DNA from: DATMXT01 sp963662765
GTDB lineage: Bacteria > Bacillota > Clostridia > Oscillospirales > Feifaniaceae
Direction of reading: 5' to 3'
Assembly (NCBI GenBank): GCA_963662765.2
Contig: CAXXUP010000008.1
Location: 496,001 to 560,000, forward strand
Length of the DNA: 64,000 bases
This document shows positions 42,205-50,432 of the stretch, piece by piece (positions within the stretch are counted from its first letter, which is position 1; each line of letters begins with the position of its first letter). The notes under the pieces are model-generated. The model saw only the letters and a list, made by a program, of their open reading frames with translations. It did no database searches and was not told where the DNA came from. The translations under genes and the position numbers were made by a program.

Positions 42205-42972
42205 TTATCCCGCAATGAGTATCCATATTCCGGAGGCTGCCATAAAGGCATAGACCAGTTTGCGCAGCCGGTCCGGGTCGAGCCGGTCGAAGAGCTTTAC
42301 GCCAATTACCATGCCCAGCACAAGTCCCGCTAGGGCCGGCAGCGTCAATATCAGCACCGACCTTGTCAGGAGCCCGTTTGCCAGTCGCACCGCGTTCGTA
42401 TAGGTGCCGGTAAAGGCAAAGAAGGTCTGCAGCGTTGCCATGTAGGCGGCCCCACCGCCTGTCACCGACAGAAAGTAGACCACCATGGGCGGTCCGCCGA
42501 TGGCGAACAGCCCGTTTGTGACCCCCGCAACGGCGCCTGCCGCACCGCCCTGCGCGGATCCGCCCTTTATATGGATTTTGCCGGCGAAGAAAACAAAATA
42601 GACCGCAAGCAAAATCAAAAAGGCGCCCATCGGTCGTCGAAGCGCGTCCACCGGGTTTTGGGCCGAGAAGCGGATGGCGAGAAAATTGGTCAGGAAATAG
42701 CCGGCGAGGCAGGGGGGCAGCAGTTTCCACTGCACGCCCTCACGGTAGCGCCAGACCGCGGCGAGCGACTGCAGGTAAGTGATGACCCCGGTCGCTGTGA
42801 CAGCCATCGTGAGGTCGGGCACAAAAAGGGGCAGTACCGCCATCAGCACGATGGCATAGCCGAATCCCGAAACGCACTGGATGACGACTCCGGCGAAGCT
42901 GGCCGCGAAGACGGCAAACAGCAGGCCCCAAGACACGACGTATATCGGTACGACCGCTTCGGCGCCGCTCAC
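42205..42972 (-). CDS. TauE/SafE family sulfite/organosulfur exporter-like permease
   Basis: A 255-residue permease with seven or eight helices. The paired family motifs are GVVIQCVSGFGYAIVLMAVL and GAVAGVTNGLFAIGGPPMVV. Members export sulfite, sulfoacetate or other small anions. The GTG start overlaps the thrS stop and lacks a good ribosome site, which suggests translational coupling to thrS, although the functions seem unrelated. The palindrome at 42124-42171 probably terminates this transcript. Confidence 0.85.
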   Translation of the reverse strand: MSGAEAVVPIYVVSWGLLFAVFAASFAGVVIQCVSGFGYAIVLMAVLPLFVPDLTMAVTATGVITYLQSLAAVWRYREGVQWKLLPPCLAGYFLTNFLAIRFSAQNPVDALRRPMGAFLILLAVYFVFFAGKIHIKGGSAQGGAAGAVAGVTNGLFAIGGPPMVVYFLSVTGGGAAYMATLQTFFAFTGTYTNAVRLANGLLTRSVLILTLPALAGLVLGMVIGVKLFDRLDPDRLRKLVYAFMAASGIWILIAG

Positions 42973-44885
42973 TTCAGTTCAAAATACTTGGAGGCGATTT
43001 CCTTTTTGAGCTTTGCAGAAAAGTCTGCCACCGGCATGGCACCAAGGTCGCCCTCCGAACGGGAGCGAACCGAGACGCAGCCGGATTCGATCTCCTTGTC
43101 GCCGATCACCAGCATATAGGGGATCTTCTGGAGCTGGGCCTCGCGGATTTTCAAGCCCATCTTCTCGCTGCGAGCGTCGCACTCGGCCCTAAAGCCCGCA
43201 TCCGACAGCTCTTTTGTAAGAGACAAGGCGTAATCGTGCTGTTTGTCGGTGATGGGGATGACCATGACCTGCACAGGGGACAGCCATGTCGGGAAAGCGC
43301 CGGCGAAATGCTCGGTCAAGATGCCGATAAACCGCTCCATGGAGCCGAACACCGTGCGGTGAATCATGACGGGCCGGTGTTTCTCGCCGTCGGCCCCGAT
43401 ATAGACCATGTCGAAGCGTTCGGGCATCTGGAAGTCGAGCTGCAGCGTGCCGCACTGCCAAGTACGGCCGATGCTGTCCACCAGATGGAAGTCGATCTTG
43501 GGGCCGTAGAAGGCGCCGTCGCCCGGGTTGATGGTGTAGGCAATTTTCCGGCTGATGAGCGCGTCTTCCAGTTTACGTTCCGCCAGATTCCAAGTTTCAA
43601 TTTCGCCGATAAAGTTTGCCGGGCGTGTGGACAGTTCCACCCGGTACTTGAAGCCGAATACCTGATAAATCTTGTCAATGAGGTCGATGACACCCAGTAT
43701 CTCGGCCGGAATCTGCTCGGGGACCATATAAATGTGGGCATCGTCCTGCGTAAAGCAGCGAACCCGCATGAGCCCGTGGAGCGCGCCCGAAAGTTCGTGC
43801 CGGTGGACCACACCCATTTCGGCCACGCGCTGGGGCAAGTCGCGGTAGGAGACGATGTGCCGCTTATAGGCCAGAATGCCGCCGGGGCAGTTCATCGGCT
43901 TGAGCGCATAGTTTTCATCGTCGATTTTTGTAAAATACATGTTTTCCTTGTACTTATCCCAGTGACCGGACCGATGCCAGAGCTCCTCGTTGAGGATCAG
44001 CGGTGTGCGGATTTCATCGTAGCCGGCCTTTTTGTGCTCGGCGCGCCAGAAAGTTTCCAGCTCGGTGCGCAGCACCATGCCCTTCGGGAAGAAGAAAGGA
44101 AAGCCGGGGCCCTCATCGTAGATGTCGTAGAGGTCAAGCTCACGGCCCAGCTTGCGGTGGTCGCGGCGCTTTGCCTCCTCTATCAGCTTGATGTAGTCGT
44201 CAAGCTGTTCCGTTTTGGGGAATGCAATGCCGTAGACGCGCTGCAGCATTTTGTTGGCGGCGTCGCCCTTCCAGTAGGCGCCGGTGATCTGAATAAGTTT
44301 AATGGCCTTTAAAGCACCGGTCGACATCAGGTGGGGGCCGGCGCAGAGGTCGGTAAACTCGCCTTGCTTATAAAAGGAGATCTCCTCTCCTTCGGGCAGT
44401 TCCTCAATGAGGATTACCTTGTAGGGCTCCTCCATTTTTTTGGCAAGAGCAAGGGCTTCGGCCCGGGGAAGGGTAAACCGCTCAATGGGCTCATTGTCCT
44501 TGACAATGCGCTGCATCTCGGTCTCGATCTTATCAAGGTCCTCCTGCATAAAGGGGGTCTCGACATCAATGTCGTAATAAAATCCGCTCTCAATGGCGGG
44601 GCCGATGGTCAGCTTTGCCTGCGGATAAAGACGTTTGACGGCCTGAGCCAGCACATGCGAGCAGGTGTGCCAGAAGGCCTTTTTGCCGACCGGCTGATCA
44701 AAGGTGACAAATTCGACCGCGCAGTCTTTTTCAAGCGGCATGCGAAGGTCGCAGATTTCGCCGTCGACGAGGGCGACGCAGACCTCACGGCCTAGCTTCT
44801 GGGACAGCGCTTTCGCCGCCTCAAAGAGCGTCGTGCCGGCTGCGTACTCACGGACTGAGCCGTCCATCAGTGTGACTTTTACCAT
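42969..44885 (-). CDS. thrS: threonyl-tRNA synthetase
   Basis: A 638-residue class II synthetase. It has the TGS domain (VKVTLMDGSVREYAAGTTLF), the editing SAD domain (KKAFWHTCSHVLAQAVKRLY) and the catalytic core with zinc ligands Cys in MNCPGGILAYKRH and the two His further on. Motif 2 RHELSGALHGLMRVR, motif 3 HRTVFGSMERFIGIL and a C-terminal anticodon-binding domain complete it. ATG 44885 lies 5 bases behind GAGG; a TTG 18 bases earlier overlaps a GGAGG and is rejected. It is controlled by a T-box leader with its own promoter. Confidence 0.96.
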   Translation of the reverse strand: MVKVTLMDGSVREYAAGTTLFEAAKALSQKLGREVCVALVDGEICDLRMPLEKDCAVEFVTFDQPVGKKAFWHTCSHVLAQAVKRLYPQAKLTIGPAIESGFYYDIDVETPFMQEDLDKIETEMQRIVKDNEPIERFTLPRAEALALAKKMEEPYKVILIEELPEGEEISFYKQGEFTDLCAGPHLMSTGALKAIKLIQITGAYWKGDAANKMLQRVYGIAFPKTEQLDDYIKLIEEAKRRDHRKLGRELDLYDIYDEGPGFPFFFPKGMVLRTELETFWRAEHKKAGYDEIRTPLILNEELWHRSGHWDKYKENMYFTKIDDENYALKPMNCPGGILAYKRHIVSYRDLPQRVAEMGVVHRHELSGALHGLMRVRCFTQDDAHIYMVPEQIPAEILGVIDLIDKIYQVFGFKYRVELSTRPANFIGEIETWNLAERKLEDALISRKIAYTINPGDGAFYGPKIDFHLVDSIGRTWQCGTLQLDFQMPERFDMVYIGADGEKHRPVMIHRTVFGSMERFIGILTEHFAGAFPTWLSPVQVMVIPITDKQHDYALSLTKELSDAGFRAECDARSEKMGLKIREAQLQKIPYMLVIGDKEIESGCVSVRSRSEGDLGAMPVADFSAKLKKEIASKYFELK

Positions 44886-44902
44886 AGTAACCTCAACCTC
44901 CA

Positions 44903-44942
44903 AATAAAATCGCCCCGAAGGGCATATTATACCCTTCGGGGC
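44903..44942 (-). terminator. T-box terminator before thrS
   Basis: GCCCCGAAGGG and CCCTTCGGGGC around a 9-base loop, followed leftwards by GATTTTATTT, between the T-box sequence and the thrS start. Confidence 0.87.
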
Positions 44943-45137
44943 GCAGTAAGCGACTAAACGCTATTGCGTGGTTCCACCCGAATTGCTGGAATTTTTCCCG
45001 CCGCTCTTACTGCCGTTAACGGGGCAATCCGACAAAATCTCCGGGGTGGTGTATGCGGACCCGAACTGGACGGCTTTCAGCCGATGGCCGTCCTCTCTGC
45101 GCTAATAAGGTCCCGCTGGTCCCCTTCATCGCCTGTA
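44904..45137 (-). promoter_or_regulatory. T-box leader controlling thrS
   Basis: On the minus strand the T-box core GGGTGGAACCACGCAAT occurs near 44960-44980, preceded by a long structured region with the AGAGAG motif and the hairpin GGACGGC...GCCGTCC of a stem-I type. ACC triplets (Thr) are present in the stem-I region, but the specifier codon cannot be fixed by eye. Uncharged tRNA-Thr binding should favour the antiterminator over the 44903-44942 hairpin. Confidence 0.92.
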
Positions 45138-45143
45138 ACCCGG

Positions 45144-45172
45144 ATTATACACTCCATTTCGGCGCAAGTCAA
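45144..45172 (-). promoter_or_regulatory. promoter of the thrS T-box transcript
   Basis: On the minus strand TTGACT, a 17-bp spacer and a perfect TATAAT, with the predicted start near 45137 just ahead of the T-box leader. Confidence 0.85.
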
Positions 45173-45243
45173 TATGCAGGGTTTGATATTTCTGTTACAT
45201 TTCCCCCTTTTACTGCCGCCCCACCGTCCCGGCGGTCTTTTTC

Positions 45244-45308
45244 CCTGTTGCAACTAAGGCTTTTTGTTCCCTCACTGCGTTCCTGTTGCGACTAAGGCTT
45301 TTTGTTCG
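45244..45308. repeat. 27-bp direct repeat pair
   Basis: Two near-identical copies of CCTGTTGC(A/G)ACTAAGGC followed by TTTTTGTTC, at 45244-45270 and 45282-45308, 38 bases apart. They adjoin the 50-bp repeats at 45342-45491. Confidence 0.75.
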
Positions 45309-45341
45309 GTCGCTTCGCTCCCACAAAAATCCAAGTCGCTG

Positions 45342-45491
45342 CCACTCGCTCAGTTCCCTTTTTCCGCCACTGGCGGCGGTCACTTCGCTCCCCACTCGCT
45401 CAGCTCCCTTTTTCCGCCATTGGCGGCGGTCACTTCGCTCCCCACTCGTTTTGCTCCCTTCATTCGTCACTGACGGCGGTTGCCTCACTCC
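45342..45491. repeat. three tandem 50-bp repeats
   Basis: Units begin CCACTCG at 45342, 45392 and 45442. The first two differ at only two positions (AG(T/C)TCC and CCA(C/T)TGG); the third is diverged and runs into the sirtuin gene end. The unit includes CTCCCTTTTTCCGCCA, GGCGGCGGTCAC and TTCGCTCC. It does not contain a terminator-like hairpin or a convincing gene. It lies in the gap between the converging or tail-to-head ends of thrS leader and sirtuin. Confidence 0.8.
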
Positions 45492-46219
45492 CCGACGGCG
45501 TCACCCAGCACCTCGCCGATGGGCCGGCGGATGACAAGGTCCGCTTCCCCGTCGTAGGGGGTGGCGTCTTTGTTGATGAGGACGAGCGCTCTCCCGCGAA
45601 AATACCGCAAAAGCCCGGCCGCCGGATAGACTACAAGCGATGTGCCGCCGATGATGAGGAGATCGGCATCCCGAATTGCCCGCACCGCCCCTTCCACGGC
45701 CTCTTCCGGCAGGCTCTCGCCATAGAGTACAACATCGGGCTTGATAATGCCGCCACAGGAACAGCGAGGAATACAATCCGAAATCCGCACGACTTCGGCA
45801 CCGGGGTATTTTTTACCGCACCGCATGCAGGTGTTGCGAATCACACTGCCGTGGAGCTCGTAGACTACTTTGCTGCCTGCCGCCTGATGCAGCCCGTCGA
45901 TATTTTGAGTGACGACCCCCGTCAGCTTACCTTCCGCCTCGAGCCTTGCCAAGGCGTAATGGGCCCGGTTTGGCTTAACATCCGCCCCGATTAGGGTCTC
46001 GCGGTAAAACTTGAAAAAGGCGGCCGGGTTCTCGTCAAAATAGTCTCGGCTGAGCATGACCTCGGGCGGTACCTCGTATTTGCGGGCGTACAGGCCATCC
46101 TCGCTCCTAAAGTCGGGGATTCCGCTCTCGGTCGAGACGCCGGCACCGCCAAAAAAAACGATGCGGGCGCTGCCTGCAATCAGCGCTTTGAGTTTCTCCA
46201 CATCGGAAAAATTTGTCAT
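45485..46219 (-). CDS. NAD-dependent protein deacetylase/deacylase, sirtuin (CobB/Sir2)
   Basis: A 244-residue sirtuin. It has the NAD motif GAGVSTESGIPDFRS, the ribose motif TQNIDGLHQAAGS, the catalytic His in ELHGS, a four-Cys zinc site (CMRCGKKY and CIPRCSCGG) and GTSLVVYPAAGL. It removes acetyl or other acyl groups from lysines using NAD+. The start is ATG 46219, 9 bases after GGGAG; the frame is open further upstream, but that stretch lies across the copper-chaperone gene. Its 3' end reaches into the third tandem repeat. No acetyltransferase partner is adjacent. Confidence 0.93.
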   Translation of the reverse strand: MTNFSDVEKLKALIAGSARIVFFGGAGVSTESGIPDFRSEDGLYARKYEVPPEVMLSRDYFDENPAAFFKFYRETLIGADVKPNRAHYALARLEAEGKLTGVVTQNIDGLHQAAGSKVVYELHGSVIRNTCMRCGKKYPGAEVVRISDCIPRCSCGGIIKPDVVLYGESLPEEAVEGAVRAIRDADLLIIGGTSLVVYPAAGLLRYFRGRALVLINKDATPYDGEADLVIRRPIGEVLGDAVGE

Positions 46220-46291
46220 ATCCCTCATCTCCCGTGTATAGTATAGCACCGAAATATGTGTTAAACTAGTCTTGCACAGGAGGTGTATATA

Positions 46292-46471
46292 ATGACTGAA
46301 ATCAAAATTTCCGGCATGGGTTGCCAGCACTGCGTGGCCACCGTTAAAGCTGCCCTCGAGGAGGCCGGCGTGGCCTATACCGAGGTTGGCATAGGATACG
46401 CTAAAATCGAAGGCGACGCAGCCATAGCCTCGGCCGCCATCGAAGAGGCCGGCTACGATGTGGAAAAGTAA
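46292..46471 (+). CDS. heavy-metal-associated domain protein, CopZ-like chaperone
   Basis: A 59-residue single HMA domain with the metal site GMGCQHC near the N-terminus and the fold beta-alpha-beta-beta-alpha-beta. Copper(I) is the usual ligand. No CopA ATPase or CsoR is in the window, so its partner lies elsewhere. ATG 46292 lies 8 bases after AGGAGG; a GTG at 46283 is part of that site. The downstream serine hydrolase overlaps it by 14 bases. Divergent from the sirtuin gene. Confidence 0.87.
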   Translation: MTEIKISGMGCQHCVATVKAALEEAGVAYTEVGIGYAKIEGDAAIASAAIEEAGYDVEK

Positions 46472-47342
46472 AATTGAAACCCTTGCCCTCATGGGGCAAA
46501 ACCATGTTCCGGGACTTGCGGCCGCCCGCTTTACGGGCGGCCGCCCCCAGGACTTTGCCTACTACGGCATGACACAGGAGGGGCACCTTTTCGAGGCGGC
46601 CTCTCTGACAAAGCCTGTCTTTGCACTGGCGCTTATCCGGTCGGGGCTTTTTGACCTCGACCGACCGGTGTGCGAATATTCAAGCGAGGTTATTTCGGAG
46701 GACCCAAGGGTTCGGCTCATCACGCCCCGCATGCTGCTCTCCCATTCGGGCGGGTTTGAAAACTGGGCCAATAAGCCGCTCGGCATCCAGTTTGACCCCG
46801 GGTGCGGTTTTTTGTACTCGGGCGAGGGATACCACTGGTTGCAGCGGGCCTGCCCCGTGCCCTTGGACGAACTCTGCCGTACATATGTGCTGGAGCCGTT
46901 CAAAATGAAGGACGCCCGCATGGGTTGGACCGAGGACATGGCACCCCGCATTCCGGTCGCCGTCGACAAGGACGGGGCGGAGCAGCCAAAGCGCTCAAAG
47001 CCGGTCTTAAACGCCGCATACTCTATGCACACGACGCTTGCCGACTACGCCGGTTTTCTCGCGGGGCTCCATGCCGCGCCGGAGTACCCGCTGATGCGGG
47101 CGCCGCAAAGCCGCCTCAATGCCGACATCGCTTGGGGGCTCGGCCTCGGGCTTTATGATGGGCTTATCTGGCACTGGGGGGACAACGGCTGCTTCAAGGC
47201 GCTCTTTGCCATTGACGAGGCGGGGGACGGAGCCTTGATGTTCACAAACGGTGAGAGCGGACTTAATGTATGCTGCGATCTCATGGAGGCGGCCGTGGGT
47301 AAATCCCTTGCGCCGATCCGAAACTATATCATCACCGAATGA
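46458..47342 (+). CDS. serine beta-lactamase-like (class C/PBP4*-type) hydrolase
   Basis: A 294-residue protein of the beta-lactamase/penicillin-binding-protein fold without a signal peptide, hence cytosolic. The nucleophile motif is SLTK (Ser49, Lys52), YSG takes the Tyr-x-Asn position (near residue 119), and HWGDNG stands for the third KTG-like motif. Such short, cytosolic members are generally esterases or peptidases rather than drug-resistance enzymes. It starts inside the copper-chaperone gene, so it is probably translationally coupled. It is followed by a nitroreductase gene after 19 bases. Confidence 0.83.
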   Translation: MWKSKIETLALMGQNHVPGLAAARFTGGRPQDFAYYGMTQEGHLFEAASLTKPVFALALIRSGLFDLDRPVCEYSSEVISEDPRVRLITPRMLLSHSGGFENWANKPLGIQFDPGCGFLYSGEGYHWLQRACPVPLDELCRTYVLEPFKMKDARMGWTEDMAPRIPVAVDKDGAEQPKRSKPVLNAAYSMHTTLADYAGFLAGLHAAPEYPLMRAPQSRLNADIAWGLGLGLYDGLIWHWGDNGCFKALFAIDEAGDGALMFTNGESGLNVCCDLMEAAVGKSLAPIRNYIITE

Positions 47343-47361
47343 TCGGGAAAGGAAGAAATCA

Positions 47362-47901
47362 ATGGAATTCTCAAAACTCATTTTAACACGTGAGAGCTGC
47401 AGGCACTTTTTGCCGGAGCCTGTCGACGGGGCGGCACTTGCGCACTGCATCGAGACAGCGCGGTTTGCACCGTCCGGCTGCAACAGTCAGCCGTGGTACT
47501 TTGTTGCCGTTACAAATCAGGAGCTTCGGGCAAAGCTCGGGGCGCTGTGCCGCATATACGGCGGCAACGAGTACGCCGAGCAGGCGGGGGCCTTAGTCGC
47601 CGTCTTTGAAATCGGACACCCGACACTGATGCCGAATGTTGACCGGGACTTTGGCTGTAAAGTATTTGCGCAGGGGGATGTCGGTATGGCGACAGCCTAT
47701 CTGACGCTTGCGGCCGCCGACGAGGGACTTGCCTCCTGCATCATGGGCACTTTTGTTGATGAAAAAGTAAAAGAGTTGCTCGGTGTGCCCGAAGACTACA
47801 CCTGCCGGGTCGTCGTGGCCATCGGCCACGTAGCCGAAAAGACGGCCCCCCGGGCCAAAAACAGAAAATCGATTGAAGAAATCGTGAGGTTTGAGACATG
47901 A
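47362..47901 (+). CDS. nitroreductase family FMN protein
   Basis: A 179-residue flavin oxidoreductase. It shows the Arg-Ser/Glu-x-Arg FMN motif LTRESCRHFLPEPVD, APSGCNSQPWYFVAV, and DVGMATAYLTLAAADEGLAS. It would reduce nitro, quinone or similar groups with NAD(P)H, though many family members have other substrates. The start ATG 47362 has AAAGGAAG 7 bases before it; in-frame starts further upstream lie in the preceding hydrolase gene. Its end overlaps the ferredoxin gene by 4 bases, which suggests that this neighbour may supply electrons. Confidence 0.88.
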   Translation: MEFSKLILTRESCRHFLPEPVDGAALAHCIETARFAPSGCNSQPWYFVAVTNQELRAKLGALCRIYGGNEYAEQAGALVAVFEIGHPTLMPNVDRDFGCKVFAQGDVGMATAYLTLAAADEGLASCIMGTFVDEKVKELLGVPEDYTCRVVVAIGHVAEKTAPRAKNRKSIEEIVRFET

Positions 47902-48632
47902 AAACACTATATTTCAGCCCGACCGGAACGACGGCGGCCGTATGCCATGCCGTAGCCTCCGGTGACGGTTATGACTTTACGCTGCCTTCCGCCCGCACCG
48001 AGGCGCTTTGCTACGGGCCGGCGGACGTCGTTGCGGTCGGCGTGCCGGTCTATGGTGGCCGCATTCCGCCGGTCGCCGCAGAATACCTGAAAACAGTCAA
48101 GGGCGGCAAAGCCAAGGCCATCGCCATCACAGTCTACGGCAACCGGGACTATGACGATGCGCTCTTAGAGCTTTGCGACATTCTCGAGGAGTCCGGCTTT
48201 GAAGTCTGCGGCGCCGGTGCTTTTATCGGCGAGCACTCCTTAAATGAGACAGTCGCTGCCGGCCGGCCGGACGCCCTTGATCTTGCCACAGCAAAGGCCT
48301 TCGGCGCCGCCGTTTCGGACAAGCTGGCGCAGGGGAAACATGACCGACCGGCCGTCAAGGGGGCGCACCCCTACAAGGCCTTTGGCCCCGGCTCGATCTA
48401 CGCACCGCAGCCCACCGAAAACTGTGTCAAATGCGGTATCTGCGAGACGGTCTGTTCCATGGGCATCATCCATAACTTTATAGCCGACCCCGATAAGTGC
48501 ATCCACTGCTTTGCCTGCGTCAAGCGGTGCCCCCATGGGGCAAGGTCCGCCACGGCTGAGGCTTACGCCGGGGTGCGGGGCTGGCTTGCCGACAAGTGCG
48601 CCACCCGTCGCGAGCCGGAGTGGTTTATCTGA
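47898..48632 (+). CDS. EFR1-type flavodoxin-ferredoxin fusion
   Basis: A 244-residue protein. Residues 1-165 form a flavodoxin-like domain with the phosphate loop FSPTGTT and GVPVYGGRIPPVA. Residues 175-225 hold two [4Fe-4S] motifs (CVKCGICETVC and CIHCFACVKRC). EFR1-family ferredoxins move electrons between donors and reductases in anaerobes. It overlaps the nitroreductase gene by 4 bases, so the two may form an electron-transfer pair. A 48-base gap separates it from the DUF2000 gene. Confidence 0.9.
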   Translation: MKTLYFSPTGTTAAVCHAVASGDGYDFTLPSARTEALCYGPADVVAVGVPVYGGRIPPVAAEYLKTVKGGKAKAIAITVYGNRDYDDALLELCDILEESGFEVCGAGAFIGEHSLNETVAAGRPDALDLATAKAFGAAVSDKLAQGKHDRPAVKGAHPYKAFGPGSIYAPQPTENCVKCGICETVCSMGIIHNFIADPDKCIHCFACVKRCPHGARSATAEAYAGVRGWLADKCATRREPEWFI

Positions 48633-48680
48633 CAGCAAAGATACATACATGATACAAAACCGAACGAAAGGGTTTTTGAA

Positions 48681-49088
48681 TTGGATTTTGAAAATAAAAT
48701 CGTTGTGATTATCCGGGAAGATCTGCTCGTTTGGCAAAAGCTCAATGTCACGGCGTTTTTAATGAGCGGAATCGGCGGCACACAGCAAATAATCGGAGAG
48801 CCTTATACGGACGGTGACGGGGTGACTTACCTTCCGATGTCAGGACAGCCTATCATCATTTACTCCGCAAGTGGCCCCGAGCTTAAAGAGCTGCTGAAAA
48901 AGGCGCTCACAAAAGAAGTACAAATGACGATTTACACCGAAGAGCTTTTTAAAACCGGTTATGATGCCGCAAACCGTGCAAAAGTTGCGGAGTATAAAAC
49001 CGATGAGTTGAACCTTGTGGGCATTGGCATGATCGGAAAGAAAAACCATGTCGACAGGCTTACAAAGGGATTTAAGCTGCACGATTAA
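48681..49088 (+). CDS. DUF2000 family protein
   Basis: A 135-residue protein beginning MDFENKIVVIIREDLLVWQK, followed by LNVTAFLMSGIGG and a C-terminal VGIGMIGKKNHVDRLTKGFKL. It matches the DUF2000 family of peptidyl-tRNA-hydrolase-like fold; no function is established. The TTG start at 48681 lies 8 bases after GAAAGGG. The gene is somewhat more A+T-rich than its neighbours and is followed by a strong terminator. Confidence 0.72.
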   Translation: MDFENKIVVIIREDLLVWQKLNVTAFLMSGIGGTQQIIGEPYTDGDGVTYLPMSGQPIIIYSASGPELKELLKKALTKEVQMTIYTEELFKTGYDAANRAKVAEYKTDELNLVGIGMIGKKNHVDRLTKGFKLHD

Positions 49089-49149
49089 TCAGCGGCGGTT
49101 AAGTCTGTCTGCGATAATGAACTGCTTTGGGGGCGCTGAGACAATAAAG

Positions 49150-49176
49150 CGGCATGGTCCAAGACCATGCCGCTTT
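49150..49176. terminator. bidirectional intrinsic terminator
   Basis: GCGGCATGGTC-CAAGA-type loop-GACCATGCCGC followed by TTTT, between the converging DUF2000 and PLP-lyase genes. Confidence 0.83.
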
Positions 49177-49199
49177 TGATGCACACATTTTAAAGACTT

Positions 49200-50378
49200 T
49201 TATTTCTTGAAGACGTCGAGGGCCTGATAGAAGTCGGCAATGAGGTCGTCCGGGTTTTCGGTACCGACCGACACCCGCATGAGCCCAAGGTGAATACCGA
49301 GCTTTGCCCTGGCCTCCTCCGAGAGACTGGAGTGGGAGGAATATGTGGGGTTCGACATGGTGGTACGAAGTCCGCCGAGCGTGGGTGCGTAGCGAACGAA
49401 CTCCAGCTTACGCATGAAGGCGTTGATACCCTCGAGGTCGTCGGGCATTGAGAAGTTGAACATGGCGCCAAAGCCGTCCTTGAACATCCGGCAGGCCAGT
49501 TCGTACTGCGGATGGGAGGGAAGACCCGGGTACTTGACGGCGGTCACACAGGGGTGTTTTTCAAGGGCGGCCGCGAGCTTCGCGGCGTTGTCCACTTGCT
49601 TCGGGACCCTCAGCGTCACGGTCTCGGAGCCGCGCAGGCACTGCCACGAGTCGAAAGCCGAGCCAACAGTGCCGAGCAGCATCTGAGTGTGATAGATTTT
49701 GTCAATCAGTTCCCGGCCAGCCGTGATCGAACCAAGCAGTACATCGCTGTGGCCGTTGATGAACTTGGTGCAGCTGTTGACGACGACGTCGGCCCCGAGT
49801 TCAAGAGGCTTTATGACGATTGGAGTGGTGAAGGTGTTGTCGACAATGAGCAGGGCACCGGCATCGTGGGCGATTTTTGCGCACGACTCGATGTCGGCCA
49901 GGTCGATCATGGGGTTGGAGGCAACCTCGGTATAAATGACCGAGGTATTCGGTTTGACGGAGGCTGCCACGTCTTTAATATTTGCAAAGTTGACGAAAGT
50001 GACCGAAACTCCGTAGGCACCAAGCATTTCCTCCAAAAATTCCAGGGTCTCGGAATAGAGGGTGGCGTTTGCAATCAGGTGGGTGCCGGGGCGGGCCAGC
50101 GCAAAGAGTGTAGTGGTGATGGCACCCATGCCGGACTGCGCAATCAGCGTCGCCTCGCCACCCTCGAGGTAGCTGATGACGTCGGCAGTGAGTTCACGGT
50201 TGGGGTTGCGGGTGCAGACGTAGGGGAACCCTTTTGACAGACTGGTGGCGCGCACATCGTCCAAATCAATCCGATTGAATGCGGTGGCCGTGAAAAGCGG
50301 CATTGCCTCGGGCTCCAGCCCCATGCCCTTGATCTTGCGGCCGTGGTAAATGACCTCGGTGTCCTTGTGCAGTTTCAT
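49200..50378 (-). CDS. Cys/Met metabolism PLP enzyme (methionine gamma-lyase or cystathionine-type)
   Basis: A 392-residue PLP enzyme of the trans-sulfuration family. The PLP-binding Lys lies in VNSCTKFINGHSDVLLG, with the acid IVDNTFTTP, the substrate-binding RNPNRELTADV and EGGEATLIAQSGMGAI. Whether it cleaves methionine, cystathionine or homocysteine, or forms them, cannot be told by eye; the CT(K) context and length resemble methionine gamma-lyase. AGGAGG lies 6 bases before ATG 50378. It follows an AEC-family carrier by 54 bases on the same strand, so export or import of the substrate may be linked. Confidence 0.85.
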   Translation of the reverse strand: MKLHKDTEVIYHGRKIKGMGLEPEAMPLFTATAFNRIDLDDVRATSLSKGFPYVCTRNPNRELTADVISYLEGGEATLIAQSGMGAITTTLFALARPGTHLIANATLYSETLEFLEEMLGAYGVSVTFVNFANIKDVAASVKPNTSVIYTEVASNPMIDLADIESCAKIAHDAGALLIVDNTFTTPIVIKPLELGADVVVNSCTKFINGHSDVLLGSITAGRELIDKIYHTQMLLGTVGSAFDSWQCLRGSETVTLRVPKQVDNAAKLAAALEKHPCVTAVKYPGLPSHPQYELACRMFKDGFGAMFNFSMPDDLEGINAFMRKLEFVRYAPTLGGLRTTMSNPTYSSHSSLSEEARAKLGIHLGLMRVSVGTENPDDLIADFYQALDVFKK

Positions 50379-50432
50379 GTTTTGCCTCCTTACTCACTTA
50401 AGTTTCTATCGTCCACGGTAGGCCGTGTCACG

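Noticed and set aside
45210..45488. A leftward 92-codon frame with repeated SDR/GER units across the repeat patch
   Set aside because: It is produced by the tandem repeats, has no convincing ribosome site or family, and overlaps the thrS promoter side and the sirtuin end.
46458..47342. Serine hydrolase as a beta-lactam resistance gene
   Set aside because: It has no signal peptide, lacks the typical third motif and sits in a metabolic cluster; an esterase or peptidase role is likelier.
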